Origin: Pseudonocardia sp. TRM90224
Lineage (GTDB): Bacteria; Actinomycetota; Actinomycetes; Mycobacteriales; Pseudonocardiaceae
Length of the DNA stretch: 64,000 bases
NCBI RefSeq assembly: GCF_021245725.1
Contig: NZ_JAJGSX010000008.1
Coordinates: 248,001 to 312,000 of the forward strand
Direction of reading: 5' to 3'
Shown: positions 25,519 through 34,132 of the stretch, piece after piece
Position numbering within the stretch: the first letter of the stretch is position 1
How the letters are laid out: every line of letters starts with the position of its first letter
Notes under the pieces: model-generated
The model's input: the letters and a program-made list of their open reading frames with translations, nothing else
Database searches by the model: none
What the model was told of the DNA's origin: nothing
Translations under genes and position numbers: made by a program

Positions 25519-25589
25519 AACTTCCCCACCGTTTTGCCTACTTGCACACCCAAAAGGGCGTGCAGGTCGGCAAAACGGTGGGGAACTTC
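25519..25589. repeat. Family A palindrome, copy 3 (inside an operon, next to a ribosome site)
   Basis: The core arms at 25524-25583 begin CCCCACCGTTTTGCC, with a few mismatches in the inner part. The element starts 2 bp after the radical SAM stop and ends 20 bp before the DUF1116 start, just ahead of its GGAGG. It could attenuate or process the transcript between these codirectional genes. Confidence 0.93.
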
Positions 25590-25609
25590 CCACGACACGG
25601 AGGTTCCCG

Positions 25610-27025
25610 ATGGCGCGGTCCGCGCTCACCGACGACGTCGAGGTGGTCAACGTCGGGCTGCCGATGTTCGCCGACGCGGTCCGCGCGCAGGGCCGCCCGG
25701 TCCGGCACGTCGACTGGCGCATCCCCGCCGACGGCGACCTCGACGCCGTGCGCGCGCTGACCGTCCTGCACGGCGACTCCGCCGCGGCGGTCGACGAGGC
25801 CAACGCCGAGGTGGTCCGCCGTCTCGACCAGGGCGTCCCGACGCTGGTCGGTGTGGTGCCTGCGGGCACCGTCGTGCCGGGTCTGCACGAGCGCATGATC
25901 CTGCACAGCGGGCCGCCGCTGCCCTACGCCGAGCACTGCGACCCGCTGCGCCGCTCGATGCGCGCCGCCGTCGTCGCCGAGGACTGGGCGCCCGACGTCG
26001 AGGAAGCGGAGCGGCTGCTGGCCGCCGACGACGTCCTGATCGACGCCGCCAACCACCACGACACCGTCGTCCCGATGGCCACCGCGATCGGCCCGTCGCA
26101 GCCCGTGCTGGTCGTGGAGAACCGCGAGGGCGGCACGCGCGCGTTCTCCCCGGTCAACCAGGGCCCCGGCGACGTCGCGTGGTTCGGCCGCGACACCGGC
26201 GCCGCGATCGCAAGGCTGCGGCTGCTCGCGGAGACCGTCGGGCCCGCGATCGGCCGGATCCTCGACAGCGCCGGCGGCCTCGACGTGCTGGCGCTCGCCG
26301 CGCAGGGCATCGCGATGGGCGACGACCTGCACATGCGCACCCAGAGCGCCACCAACCTGCTCGCCCGCACCTGGCTGCCGCACATCGCGGCCCTGCCGGA
26401 CGACCAGCGGGTGCCGTTCGCGGAGTACCTCGCCGGCAACCACCTGTTCTTCCTCAACGTCGCCATGGCCGCCGCGAAGTCGCTGCAGCTGTGGGCGGAG
26501 CAGGTGCCGGGGTCGAGCATCGTGACGACGATGTCCCGCAACGGCACGACGTTCGGGATCAAGCTCGCCGGCTCGCCCGAGTGGTTCATCACCGAGGCGC
26601 CCCCGGTCGGCGAGGCGCTGTACTACTCGGGCCACGGCCCGGAGACGAGCGCGCGCGACATCGGCGACAGCGCGGTGCTGGAGCTGACCGGCATGGGCGG
26701 GCCCGCGGCGGGCGGCTCGCCCGCCGTGGCCGCGTTCCTCGGCGGCACGATGGCCGACGCCGCCGCGGCGACCGAGGGGTTCGCCGCCATCACCGCCGGC
26801 ACCAGCACCCGGTTCACGCTCCCGCCGATGGGCTTCCGCGGCACCCCGCTCGGGGTCGACGTGCGCAAGGTCGTCGAGCTGGGCATCACGCCGAAGGTGA
26901 CCACCGGGATCCTGCACGTCGACGCCGGCACCGGGCAGGTCGGGGCGGGGGTCGCGACGGCGCCGCTCGCGTGCTTCACGGCCGCGTTGCATGATCTCGC
27001 GGGAAGGCAGGCTCGTACACTATAG
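25610..27025 (+). CDS. DUF1116 (YlbE/AllG-like) protein
   Basis: A 471-residue cytosolic protein. VENREGGTRAFSPVNQGPGDVAWFG, MGDDLHMRTQSATNLL and SSIVTTMSRNGTTFGIKL are typical of DUF1116. In enterobacteria this protein (YlbE/AllG) works with FdrA (AllF) and YlbF (AllH) as the oxamate carbamoyltransferase that ends anaerobic allantoin breakdown. A matching FdrA and carbamate kinase are encoded 13 kb away on the other strand, but no DUF2877/AllH subunit is seen. The start ATG 25610 has a good ribosome site (CGGAGG). Its stop codon overlaps candidate site S2. Confidence 0.85.
   Translation: MARSALTDDVEVVNVGLPMFADAVRAQGRPVRHVDWRIPADGDLDAVRALTVLHGDSAAAVDEANAEVVRRLDQGVPTLVGVVPAGTVVPGLHERMILHSGPPLPYAEHCDPLRRSMRAAVVAEDWAPDVEEAERLLAADDVLIDAANHHDTVVPMATAIGPSQPVLVVENREGGTRAFSPVNQGPGDVAWFGRDTGAAIARLRLLAETVGPAIGRILDSAGGLDVLALAAQGIAMGDDLHMRTQSATNLLARTWLPHIAALPDDQRVPFAEYLAGNHLFFLNVAMAAAKSLQLWAEQVPGSSIVTTMSRNGTTFGIKLAGSPEWFITEAPPVGEALYYSGHGPETSARDIGDSAVLELTGMGGPAAGGSPAVAAFLGGTMADAAAATEGFAAITAGTSTRFTLPPMGFRGTPLGVDVRKVVELGITPKVTTGILHVDAGTGQVGAGVATAPLACFTAALHDLAGRQARTL
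27014..27023. promoter_or_regulatory. Shared-operator candidate, site S2 (upstream of the SARP regulator)
   Basis: CGTACACTAT, identical to site S3 in its ten bases. It lies at the very end of the DUF1116 coding sequence and 95-104 bp upstream of the SARP gene. Because it also encodes the last residues of DUF1116, chance cannot be excluded; this is the weakest of the five sites. Confidence 0.35.
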
Positions 27026-27105
27026 TCACCGAGCATGCTGCATGGTGACCACCTGGCCTGCGGCTGTCCGATCGCGGAATCGCTGGCCAGCGGCCCGTCC
27101 ACAGG

Positions 27106-27111
27106 TAGAAT
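27106..27111 (+). promoter_or_regulatory. Leaderless -10 element of the SARP gene
   Basis: TAGAAT ends 6 nt before the ATG at 27118, and no Shine-Dalgarno sequence is present. This is the typical actinobacterial arrangement for a leaderless mRNA starting at the A of ATG. Confidence 0.6.
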
Positions 27112-27117
27112 CCGACC

Positions 27118-30100
27118 ATGAGCCCAGCCCCTGTGCGGCTGAGGCTGCTGGGCCCTTTCACCGTCAGCGGAGATCTCACGGCACCGGTGCCGACCGGAAA
27201 GGCCCAACGGCTGCTGGCCGTTCTCGCGGCAAGGCGCGGCGAGCTCGTTCCCGTCAGCGCCATCGTCGACGCGCTGTGGGACACCAGCGCCCCCGACCGC
27301 GCCGACCGCAACATCGCCGCGCTCATATCCCGGATCCGGCGGGTGCTCGGCAAGGACCGCATCGAGGGCACCGCGGCCGCCTACCGGCTCGTCCCCGGCG
27401 TCGACGTCGACCTGCTCGAGGCCACCGAGCTGGTGCAGACCGCGGAGGACGAGCTGCGTCACGACCGGTTCGCGCTCGCCTCCACCAGCGCCGAGCAGGC
27501 CACGAAGCTGCTCGACGCCGACGTCGCCATGGCCGGTGAGCACGAGGACCCGTGGGTGCTGGCGCTGCGCGGCGACGTCGCGGCGCTGCTGCGCAGGGCC
27601 CGGATCTGCTGGAGCGCCGCCGCCGTCGAGCTGGGCAGCTTCGACGTGGCCGTCGAAGTCGCGGGCAGTGCGCTGCGCGCCGACCCATTCGACGAGGAGG
27701 CGTGCCGCACCGTCATGCTCGCCCACCAGCAGAGCGGGCGGTCCGGCTCGGCGCTGATGGTCTACCGATCGTTGCGGGTCGCGATGTCCGAGCAGCTGGG
27801 CACCGATCCCTCACCGGCGACGCAGGCGCTGTTCCTCTCGATCCTGCGCTCGGAGAGCCCGGCCGGTGCCGGGCACGCGGGCCGGATCGGGCCGACCGGC
27901 GACGCCCGCGCCGGCTCCCCGCTGATCGGCCGCAACACCGAGCTCGCCCACCTCGACACGCTCTGGGCGGCGGCCACCACCGGCCGGCCGTTGCTCGCCG
28001 TCGTCACCGGCGAGGCCGGGATCGGGAAGAGCGCGCTGGTCGGCACGTTCGCGGCCGGGCCGCGGCGCACCGGGGCCGCGGTGCTGACCGTCGGCTGCTT
28101 CGAGGCCGAACGATCGCTCTACCTGCAGCCGCTGGTCGAGGCCGTGCGCGCGGTGGTGAACCGGCTCGACGCGGCCGAGGTGCGCGAGCTCGCCGGCACC
28201 CGCCTCGGCACGCTCGCCGCGCTGCTGCCCGAGCTCACCGACATCGTCGGGCCCGTCCCGTACGAGCGGGCCGGGCGCGAGCTGGAGCACCGCCGCAGCC
28301 TCGACGCGCTGGTCGGCTTCTTCGACCGCCTCAGCAGCCGCCAGCCGTTGCTGCTGGTGGTGGAGGACGCCCAGCACGCCGGCCAGTCGACGATCGAGGC
28401 GCTGCACCTGCTGGTCGGGCACTGGACGGGCAGCCGCGCGATGGTCGTCGTCACCGAGCGCACGTCGGAGGACGAGCCGGTGACGGCCGCGCTGCGCGGG
28501 ATGGCCGAGCACATCGACCTCGGCCCGCTCTCCGAGGCCGACACCACCCTGCTCGTGCGCCGCTCCGGGCTGGCGTACGACCCCGCGCAGCTCTACCGCT
28601 GGACGGGCGGCTCGCCGCTGTTCCTCACCGAGCTGCTGCGCCACCCGTCGCGGCTGCGGTCGAGCGGCGCGCTCGCCGTCCCGACCTCACTGCAGGAGGC
28701 GGTCGCCGCGCGCATCTCGCACGCCGGGGAGGAGACCGCGCTGCTGCTCGCGCTGGGCGCGGTGCTGGGTGTGACGTTCGCGCTCGACGAGGTCGCCGCG
28801 CTGGGCGGCCTCGACGTCGAGCAGTCGGCGCGGACGGCGGGCCGGGCGTTGCGGGCGGGGCTGCTGGTGGCCCAGGGCGACCAATTCCGGTTCTCCAACG
28901 ACATCGTGCGCGAGGTCGCCTACGCGTCGGCGCCGAAGCCGGTGCGGGTCAGCCGGCACCGGCGGGCCGCGCGGCTGCTGGAGGCCCGGCCGGAGGCGGC
29001 AGCACGGCACCTCGCCGCGGCAGGCGACGGTGACGCGGCAGCGCGGGCGTGGATGGTCGCGGCGCACGCGGCGCACCTCACGTTCGCGAACGTCGAGTCG
29101 GGGCAGCTGCTCGACCAGGCCGTCGGCGCCGCCGCAACACCCGAGGTGAGCGCGCAGGCGCTGGTCCGGCGCGGGCAGGCGCGCTGCGACCTGGGCCGGT
29201 ACGACGACGCCCGCGCCGACCACGTCGCCGCGCTGGACATCGCACGCGAGCTCGGCGACCAGGAGCTCGAGGCGCGCGTGCTGGAGCAGCTCGGCTGGAC
29301 CGCCCTCTACGCGCGCGACGCGATGAGCGCCGTCGACCTCGCCGAGCGGGCCACGGAGCTGGCGGCGTCCGCGGCGGCGGCGCCCGGCGCCCTGCCCAGT
29401 GCCGCGCTGCTACTGGGCCGCGTCCGGCACTGGGACGGCGACTACGCCGGCGCGGACGCCGCGTACGAGCAGGTGCTCGCGGGCGCCGGCGCGGCCGATC
29501 CCGGCGAGACGACGACGGCGCTCGCGCTCGCGTACCGGGGCGCGTTGCTGCAGCACCAGGACCGGTTCGCGGAGGCGAAGGCCACGCTCTCGCGGGCCGC
29601 TGTGCTCTGCCGGCGCACCGGGCAGTTCCGACCGCTGCTGCAGACGTTGTTCTTCACCGCGCTCGCCCGCGGCGACACCGGCGACCTCGCCGGCGCGCTG
29701 AAGGCGCTCACCTACGCGCGCAAGCTGATCGACGCCGACAACGTCTCCTTCTACCGCGCCGGCATCGAGACCACGACGTCGTGGCTGTGGCAGGAGCTGG
29801 GACAGGTCGAGCGGGCGCGCGAGCACGCCGAGGCCGCCGTCGAGCTGGCCCACCGCGGCGGCGGGGCGCTGGAGCTGGAGCAGGAGCTGCACGCGCTGCT
29901 CGCCGTCGCCGACTGCGACCTGCTGCTCGGGCGCCCCGACGACGCCGCCGCGGCGGTCGAGGCGGCCGCGCCGATGCTGGAGCGCTCGCTGCCGTTCCGC
30001 CCGCGCGCGGCGATGCGGTTGATGGAGATGCGGGCCCGCTGGGAGCCCGAGCAGTCCGAGGCGCTTCTGGTGCAGGCCCGCACGTTCTCCTCGACCAAGT

Positions 30101-30312
30101 ACGAGGCGCTGGCGCTGCACGGGCTCGGGCACATCGAGGAGGCCGCGCGGATCGCCGCGTCCACCGGTTCCGACCTGCTCGTCGGGCAGCTGGGCAACGT
30201 CGAGGAGCGCAAGGCGGCGACCGACCGGATCGCCCGCTCCCTGCCGCCTGCGCTGCGCGCCGGCTTCGTCCGCACGGGCCGCCTCTGCCTCCCCACGGTC
30301 CGCACCCGCTGA
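27118..30312 (+). CDS. SARP/AfsR-type transcriptional regulator with AAA and TPR domains
   Basis: A 1064-residue regulator. The winged-HTH SARP DNA-binding domain (VRLRLLGPFTVSGD to AYRLVPG) is at about 6-95, the bacterial transcriptional activation (BTAD) domain at about 98-245, and an NTPase domain has P-loop GEAGIGKSA (298-306) and a Walker B-like LLLVVEDAQHAG. A long TPR region follows to the C-terminus. Such proteins activate secondary-metabolite or catabolic gene sets. It sits in the middle of the CoM/nitrogen island behind a leaderless promoter and candidate site S2, and is a prime candidate for the pathway-specific activator. A family A palindrome separates it from the convergent genes. 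Confidence 0.9.
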   Translation: MSPAPVRLRLLGPFTVSGDLTAPVPTGKAQRLLAVLAARRGELVPVSAIVDALWDTSAPDRADRNIAALISRIRRVLGKDRIEGTAAAYRLVPGVDVDLLEATELVQTAEDELRHDRFALASTSAEQATKLLDADVAMAGEHEDPWVLALRGDVAALLRRARICWSAAAVELGSFDVAVEVAGSALRADPFDEEACRTVMLAHQQSGRSGSALMVYRSLRVAMSEQLGTDPSPATQALFLSILRSESPAGAGHAGRIGPTGDARAGSPLIGRNTELAHLDTLWAAATTGRPLLAVVTGEAGIGKSALVGTFAAGPRRTGAAVLTVGCFEAERSLYLQPLVEAVRAVVNRLDAAEVRELAGTRLGTLAALLPELTDIVGPVPYERAGRELEHRRSLDALVGFFDRLSSRQPLLLVVEDAQHAGQSTIEALHLLVGHWTGSRAMVVVTERTSEDEPVTAALRGMAEHIDLGPLSEADTTLLVRRSGLAYDPAQLYRWTGGSPLFLTELLRHPSRLRSSGALAVPTSLQEAVAARISHAGEETALLLALGAVLGVTFALDEVAALGGLDVEQSARTAGRALRAGLLVAQGDQFRFSNDIVREVAYASAPKPVRVSRHRRAARLLEARPEAAARHLAAAGDGDAAARAWMVAAHAAHLTFANVESGQLLDQAVGAAATPEVSAQALVRRGQARCDLGRYDDARADHVAALDIARELGDQELEARVLEQLGWTALYARDAMSAVDLAERATELAASAAAAPGALPSAALLLGRVRHWDGDYAGADAAYEQVLAGAGAADPGETTTALALAYRGALLQHQDRFAEAKATLSRAAVLCRRTGQFRPLLQTLFFTALARGDTGDLAGALKALTYARKLIDADNVSFYRAGIETTTSWLWQELGQVERAREHAEAAVELAHRGGGALELEQELHALLAVADCDLLLGRPDDAAAAVEAAAPMLERSLPFRPRAAMRLMEMRARWEPEQSEALLVQARTFSSTKYEALALHGLGHIEEAARIAASTGSDLLVGQLGNVEERKAATDRIARSLPPALRAGFVRTGRLCLPTVRTR

Positions 30313-30327
30313 ACACGCGTCCAAGGT

Positions 30328-30387
30328 CCCCACCGTTTTGCCAACCTGCACGGCCTTTCGGGTGTGCAGGTTGGCAAAACGGTGGGG
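30328..30387. repeat. Family A palindrome, copy 4
   Basis: CCCCACCGTTTTGCCAACCT-type arms at both ends with an internal variable loop around CGGCCTTTCGG. It lies between the SARP stop (30312) and the stop of the convergent gene (30395), consistent with a bidirectional terminator. Confidence 0.95.
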
Positions 30388-30394
30388 AAGTTCG

Positions 30395-30940
30395 TCAGGC
30401 GTCCTGGACCTCGTGGACGGCGGCGAGCCAGGTGGCGCGGTCGGTGAAGGTGCGGGCCCCGCCCGGGACGACGAGCAGGCCGTACGGCTCGTCGCGCGCC
30501 CAGGGGTCGACGGTCGCCTCGACGACCACGCCGGTGTCGACGTGCTGGACGACCCGGCGGCCCTCCGACAGCTCGGCGGGATCGGACGGGCCTTCCAGCA
30601 CCGCCCACACCGTCCCGTCACGGCGAGCCAGGCGCATCGCTTCCTCGCGCCGCCGCGAAGAGGCGTCGGCGGCGAGCTCGCGGTCGCGCATCCCGCAGGC
30701 GACGGCCACGAGCAGGTCGACCGGGATCGGGACCCCGCGCGGGCACGCCGCAGCGAGCAGCTCGTTCGGCGCCGCTTCCAGCTCGACCAGCTCGTCGGGC
30801 CCCGCACCGCGCCGGCGCAGCTCGCAGAGCACGGCCTGCACGGCCGCGATCCCCCGCCGGTACGCGCCCGCGTCGGTGAGCAGCGTCGGGTAGAGCCGGT
30901 CCTCCGCGGCGCGCCAGCGCGCCCTCGCCACCATGATCAC
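30395..30940 (-). CDS. Hypothetical protein
   Basis: A 181-residue soluble protein that I do not recognise. The N-terminus is helical and Arg/Ala-rich (RARWRAAEDRLYPTLLTDAGAYRRGIAAVQAVLCEL). The second half looks like a small beta domain (RRVVQHVDTGVVVEATVDPWARDEPYGLLVVPGGARTF). GTG 30940 has GGAGG six bases ahead; an ATG at 30934 is the alternative. It overlaps nothing, but follows 10 bp after the next gene and is the last of three genes behind the FAD oxidoreductase. A role with that enzyme is an inference from position only. Confidence 0.65.
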   Translation of the reverse strand: MIMVARARWRAAEDRLYPTLLTDAGAYRRGIAAVQAVLCELRRRGAGPDELVELEAAPNELLAAACPRGVPIPVDLLVAVACGMRDRELAADASSRRREEAMRLARRDGTVWAVLEGPSDPAELSEGRRVVQHVDTGVVVEATVDPWARDEPYGLLVVPGGARTFTDRATWLAAVHEVQDA

Positions 30941-30950
30941 GTCGGCCTCC

Positions 30951-31220
30951 TCATACGGCGGGACCCTGCGTCCGCGGCGGCGGTGCCCAGCTCTTGCGGT
31001 GGCTGCCGGGCATCGAGCGCATGATCCGGCTGCGCACCTGCCACGGCAGCACCGCGTAGAGCGGCGCGAACACCCGCCGCCAGAACAGCTCCTTGAGCCC
31101 CTTGGGCGGCAGCGGCGCCGGCGACCCGTTGCGCTTCGCGAGCCGCTCGTGCGCCGCGACCAGCAGGTAGTGCTCGGAGTTGCTGCGCAGCCACCCGAAG
31201 AAGCCCTTCGGCTCGGACAC
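30951..31220 (-). CDS. Small hypothetical protein
   Basis: An 89-residue basic protein. It has an aromatic stretch (GFFGWLRSNSEHYLLVAAHERLAKR) and a Trp/Phe-rich middle (KELFWRRVFAPLYAVLPWQVRSRIM), then a Pro-rich tail. It is not recognised. GTG 31220 starts 5 bp after the FAD oxidoreductase stop, with GAGG overlapping that stop, so the two are probably co-translated. Another ORF in a different frame of the same strand (30937-31194) is less likely because it lacks such a signal. Confidence 0.6.
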   Translation of the reverse strand: MSEPKGFFGWLRSNSEHYLLVAAHERLAKRNGSPAPLPPKGLKELFWRRVFAPLYAVLPWQVRSRIMRSMPGSHRKSWAPPPRTQGPAV

Positions 31221-31225
31221 GTGCC

Positions 31226-32572
31226 TCAGCCCTTCGCGGCGGCGGCGACGCCGTTGGTCGCCGCGACGACGATCGGTTCGTTGAGCGCCCCGATGGCGGG
31301 CGAGTACACGTTCTCCATGGTCGAGAGATCGTGCATGGTCATGCCGAAGCGGATGGCCTGCGCGAGGAAGTCGGCCCGCTCCTTGATCCCCTCACCGCCA
31401 CCGACCATCTGCGCGCCGATCAGCCGCAGCGTCCCCGGCTCCGCGAGCAGCTTGACCTTCACCTTCTTGACGCCCGGGTAGTACCGCGCCCGGGAGATCC
31501 CCTCCGCGACGCCGAGCACGTAGGGGATCCCGAGCGCGGTGGCGGTGGTCTCGCCGAACGACGCCCCGCCGATCACCCACTTGCCCGCCGGCGTGCCCCA
31601 CGGCACGTACACCGCGCGGTAGGCCCGGTCGCCGCCGCCCGCGTTCGTCCCCGCCGCCTTGCCCTGCGCGTAGGCGTGCGAACCGGTGAGCCCCTGCAGC
31701 GGCGTGCGGGTGAGCCCGTGCGGGATCTCGCAGACGTCGCCGGCCGCCCACACGTTCGGCGCGGAGGTCTTCATGTGGTCGTCGACGATGATCCCGCCGG
31801 TCGAGCCGAGCTTCAGCCCGGCAGCGGTGGCGAGCCGGTTGTTCGGCGTCTTGTGCGTCGCCACGACGACCAGCTCGGCAGCGATGTCGCCGTCGGATGT
31901 GGAAACCCCGCGGACCTGGCCGTTCCCGTCGTCGAGGAACGCCTTCAGCGTCGTGTTGAAGTGCAGGTGGACGCCCATCTCGCGCCACGACTCCTGCACC
32001 GGCTCCATGATGTCGGCGTCGGCCATCGTCGCCAGCGCGTACGGGTTGGGGTCGATCAGGTGGGTCTCGACGCCGCGGTGCGCGAGCGCGGTGACCATCT
32101 CCAGCGCGAGCGGGCTTGCCTCCACGACGACGGCGCGCTTCGTCTCGGCGATGACCTTGTCCCACTCCATCGCCTTGCGGATGTTCTTGACGTAGTACAG
32201 CCCGCCCAGCTCGCTGCCGGGCACACCTGGATCGGCGTACTCGAAGCCGGTCGCGATGATCAGGTTGTCGTAGGTGATCACGCCCTCGCCGCCGACGGTG
32301 ACCGTGCGGCCGTCGGTGTCGATCGACGTCACCTCGGTCTCGTAGTGCACGTCGATGCCGGCGTCGACGTAGGCCTGCTTGCCGGCCAGGAAGAGCCGTT
32401 CGAAGTCGGGGATCTCGCCGCCGTGCACGTAAGGGATGCCGCACGGGCTGTAGGCGACGTCCTCGAACTGCGTGTAGACGACCACCTCGGCCGACGGGTC
32501 GGCAGCCTTGACCCCGCCTGCGGAGCCGAGGCCGGCCGCTCCCCCTCCGATGATCACTGTCTTGCGGGGCAC
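31226..32572 (-). CDS. FAD/NAD(P)-dependent disulfide oxidoreductase, CoA-disulfide-reductase-like
   Basis: A 448-residue flavoprotein of the single-cysteine CoADR/NADH-oxidase/persulfide-reductase branch. The FAD motif GGGAAGLGSA is at 9-18 and the redox Cys44 is in SPCGIPY. A second dinucleotide region is near 165-175, although its usual Gly-rich loop is replaced by VVVEASPLALEMV. The FAD site is NVWAAGDVCEIPHG, and a dimerisation domain ends the chain. The family reduces CoA disulfide, low-molecular-weight persulfides or O2. Beside a coenzyme M operon it may reduce CoM disulfide or a CoM persulfide (inference). It has its own upstream region with site S3 and heads a three-gene operon. Confidence 0.88.
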   Translation of the reverse strand: MPRKTVIIGGGAAGLGSAGGVKAADPSAEVVVYTQFEDVAYSPCGIPYVHGGEIPDFERLFLAGKQAYVDAGIDVHYETEVTSIDTDGRTVTVGGEGVITYDNLIIATGFEYADPGVPGSELGGLYYVKNIRKAMEWDKVIAETKRAVVVEASPLALEMVTALAHRGVETHLIDPNPYALATMADADIMEPVQESWREMGVHLHFNTTLKAFLDDGNGQVRGVSTSDGDIAAELVVVATHKTPNNRLATAAGLKLGSTGGIIVDDHMKTSAPNVWAAGDVCEIPHGLTRTPLQGLTGSHAYAQGKAAGTNAGGGDRAYRAVYVPWGTPAGKWVIGGASFGETTATALGIPYVLGVAEGISRARYYPGVKKVKVKLLAEPGTLRLIGAQMVGGGEGIKERADFLAQAIRFGMTMHDLSTMENVYSPAIGALNEPIVVAATNGVAAAAKG

Positions 32573-32593
32573 GGGCAGCCTCCACGCTCGTCG

Positions 32594-32624
32594 CGTACAC
32601 TATCCGACACGCATTTTTACCATA
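32594..32624 (-). promoter_or_regulatory. Shared-operator candidate, site S3, with -10 element (FAD oxidoreductase operon)
   Basis: On the plus strand, CGTACACTATCCGA (32594-32607) is followed by an AT-rich run and ACCATA. Read on the minus strand this gives a -10-like TATGGT (32624-32619), 10 bp before the conserved block. The spacing of -10 and block is the same as at the Sll0783-like gene (S5). The -35 is not obvious. Confidence 0.55.
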
Positions 32625-32638
32625 CGCGGATCGCTGAG

Positions 32639-34132
32639 TCAGCCTGCCGACGAGCGCGCCGTTGCCAGCAGCGCCTGCTCGGCGCGGTCGAACGCGGCTA
32701 CCTTCGTGCCGGCCCGCTCCTGCAGCTCCGCGACGATCCCGCGCAGCTGGGCGGTCATGCCGTGCAGCGCGGCCGGGGCGGCGCCGCCCTCGGCCGTGCG
32801 GGAGAGCACGATCCGCCACGGGTCGAGCACCTCGGAGAGATCGACCCCGGCCAACCCCCACGACGTGCCGACGTGCGCGAGCGCCGCCTCGTCGATCATG
32901 GCGCCGGTGATCTCGGCGCCGGGGACGCCCGCGCGCGCCGCCGCTCGCACGGTGTTGCCGACCACGACGTACGCCGTCCGGTAGTCGACTCCGAGCCGCT
33001 CCACGAGGTGCTCGGCGAGATCGGTCGCCTGCGTGTAGCCGCGGTCCAGCTCCTCGCGCATCCGGACCGGGTTGACCCGCAGCGTGCGCACCACCCCCGT
33101 CATGAGCCGGGTGATCGTCAGCGCCAGCTCGAGCGCCCGCGGTACCTCGCCGTAGGCGAAGATCAGGTTGTCGCTGCGGGCCGACGGGCTCTTCGTCACG
33201 GCGAGGAAGCCGGTGAGGCGCCCGATCAGCACCCCGGACGCGCCGCGCACGATGGCCAGCGCGTACGGGTTGCGCTTGTTGGGCATGAGGATCGACGAGC
33301 GGGTGAAGGAGTCGTCGAGGTCGACGAAGTCGAACTCGCTCGACGAGAAGATCTCCAGGTCCTCCGCGAGCTTCGACATGTTGGAGAGCAGGCTCGCCGC
33401 CGTCGCCAGGATGTGCACGAGCCCGTCGACCTGCCACATCGCGTCCCGTGTGTGCGGGATGACCCCGTCGAAACCCAACGCGGCCGCGATCGGATCGCGG
33501 TCCTCCAGCAGGCGCGTGCCGTTGACGCAACCCGCGCCGCCGGGGCTGCAGTCGACCCAGTCGAGCTCGTCGAGCAGCCGCCGCCCGTCGCGCACCGCGG
33601 GGTAGGCGAAGGAGAGCAGGTAGTGCCCGAACGTCGAGGGTTGCGCCTGCTGCAAGTAGGTCTGGTCGGGCAGGAGGGTCTCGGCGTGCTCGCCGGCGCG
33701 CGCTGCGGTCTCGGCGGCGAAGCGCGCGGTCTCGGCGACCAGATCGGCGAGCTGGCGGCGCAGGTGCAGCCGCAGCGCCACCCGCGCGGCCTCGCGGCGG
33801 GGACGACCGGCGTGCAGCCAGCCGGCGACATCGCCGATGCGGGAGACGAAGTAGCGCTCGCGCGAGTTGTACGGCTCGCCGTTGGCCGGGTCGTACGGGA
33901 AGTCGTCCGCAGCGACCTCACTGACCTCCAGCAGGAGCGCGAGCAGCTCCTTGCGCGCCTCGTCGGGGACGATGCGGCGGCGGCCGAGGTCGAGCACGTG
34001 CGCGATGTCGGCGAGGTTGAGGCCGTGGTGCAGGAAGCTCGCGTCGGCGTTCTCCAGCGCGAAGCCGGATTCGATCAGCTCGGCGGCCGGGCCGCCCTGC
34101 GGGAAGCCCTCGGGGCGGGTGCGGCGGGTCAC
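32639..34132 (-). CDS. Aspartase/fumarase-superfamily lyase, XcbD1-like (coenzyme M biosynthesis candidate)
   Basis: A 497-residue all-helical lyase resembling argininosuccinate lyase. The superfamily signature SSILMPNKRNP is at 279-289, and the middle conserved block YLQQAQPSTFGHYLL is at about 159-173, where the catalytic His of true argininosuccinate lyases (a TH motif) is not preserved. It is the last gene of the operon that starts with a comA-like gene. The GTG start at 34132 overlaps the stop of the PLP gene (GTGA). In Xanthobacter, two superfamily members (XcbC1, XcbD1) serve CoM synthesis; this would be the second. The exact step (decarboxylation or thiol chemistry) is inferred. Confidence 0.82.
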   Translation of the reverse strand: MTRRTRPEGFPQGGPAAELIESGFALENADASFLHHGLNLADIAHVLDLGRRRIVPDEARKELLALLLEVSEVAADDFPYDPANGEPYNSRERYFVSRIGDVAGWLHAGRPRREAARVALRLHLRRQLADLVAETARFAAETAARAGEHAETLLPDQTYLQQAQPSTFGHYLLSFAYPAVRDGRRLLDELDWVDCSPGGAGCVNGTRLLEDRDPIAAALGFDGVIPHTRDAMWQVDGLVHILATAASLLSNMSKLAEDLEIFSSSEFDFVDLDDSFTRSSILMPNKRNPYALAIVRGASGVLIGRLTGFLAVTKSPSARSDNLIFAYGEVPRALELALTITRLMTGVVRTLRVNPVRMREELDRGYTQATDLAEHLVERLGVDYRTAYVVVGNTVRAAARAGVPGAEITGAMIDEAALAHVGTSWGLAGVDLSEVLDPWRIVLSRTAEGGAAPAALHGMTAQLRGIVAELQERAGTKVAAFDRAEQALLATARSSAG

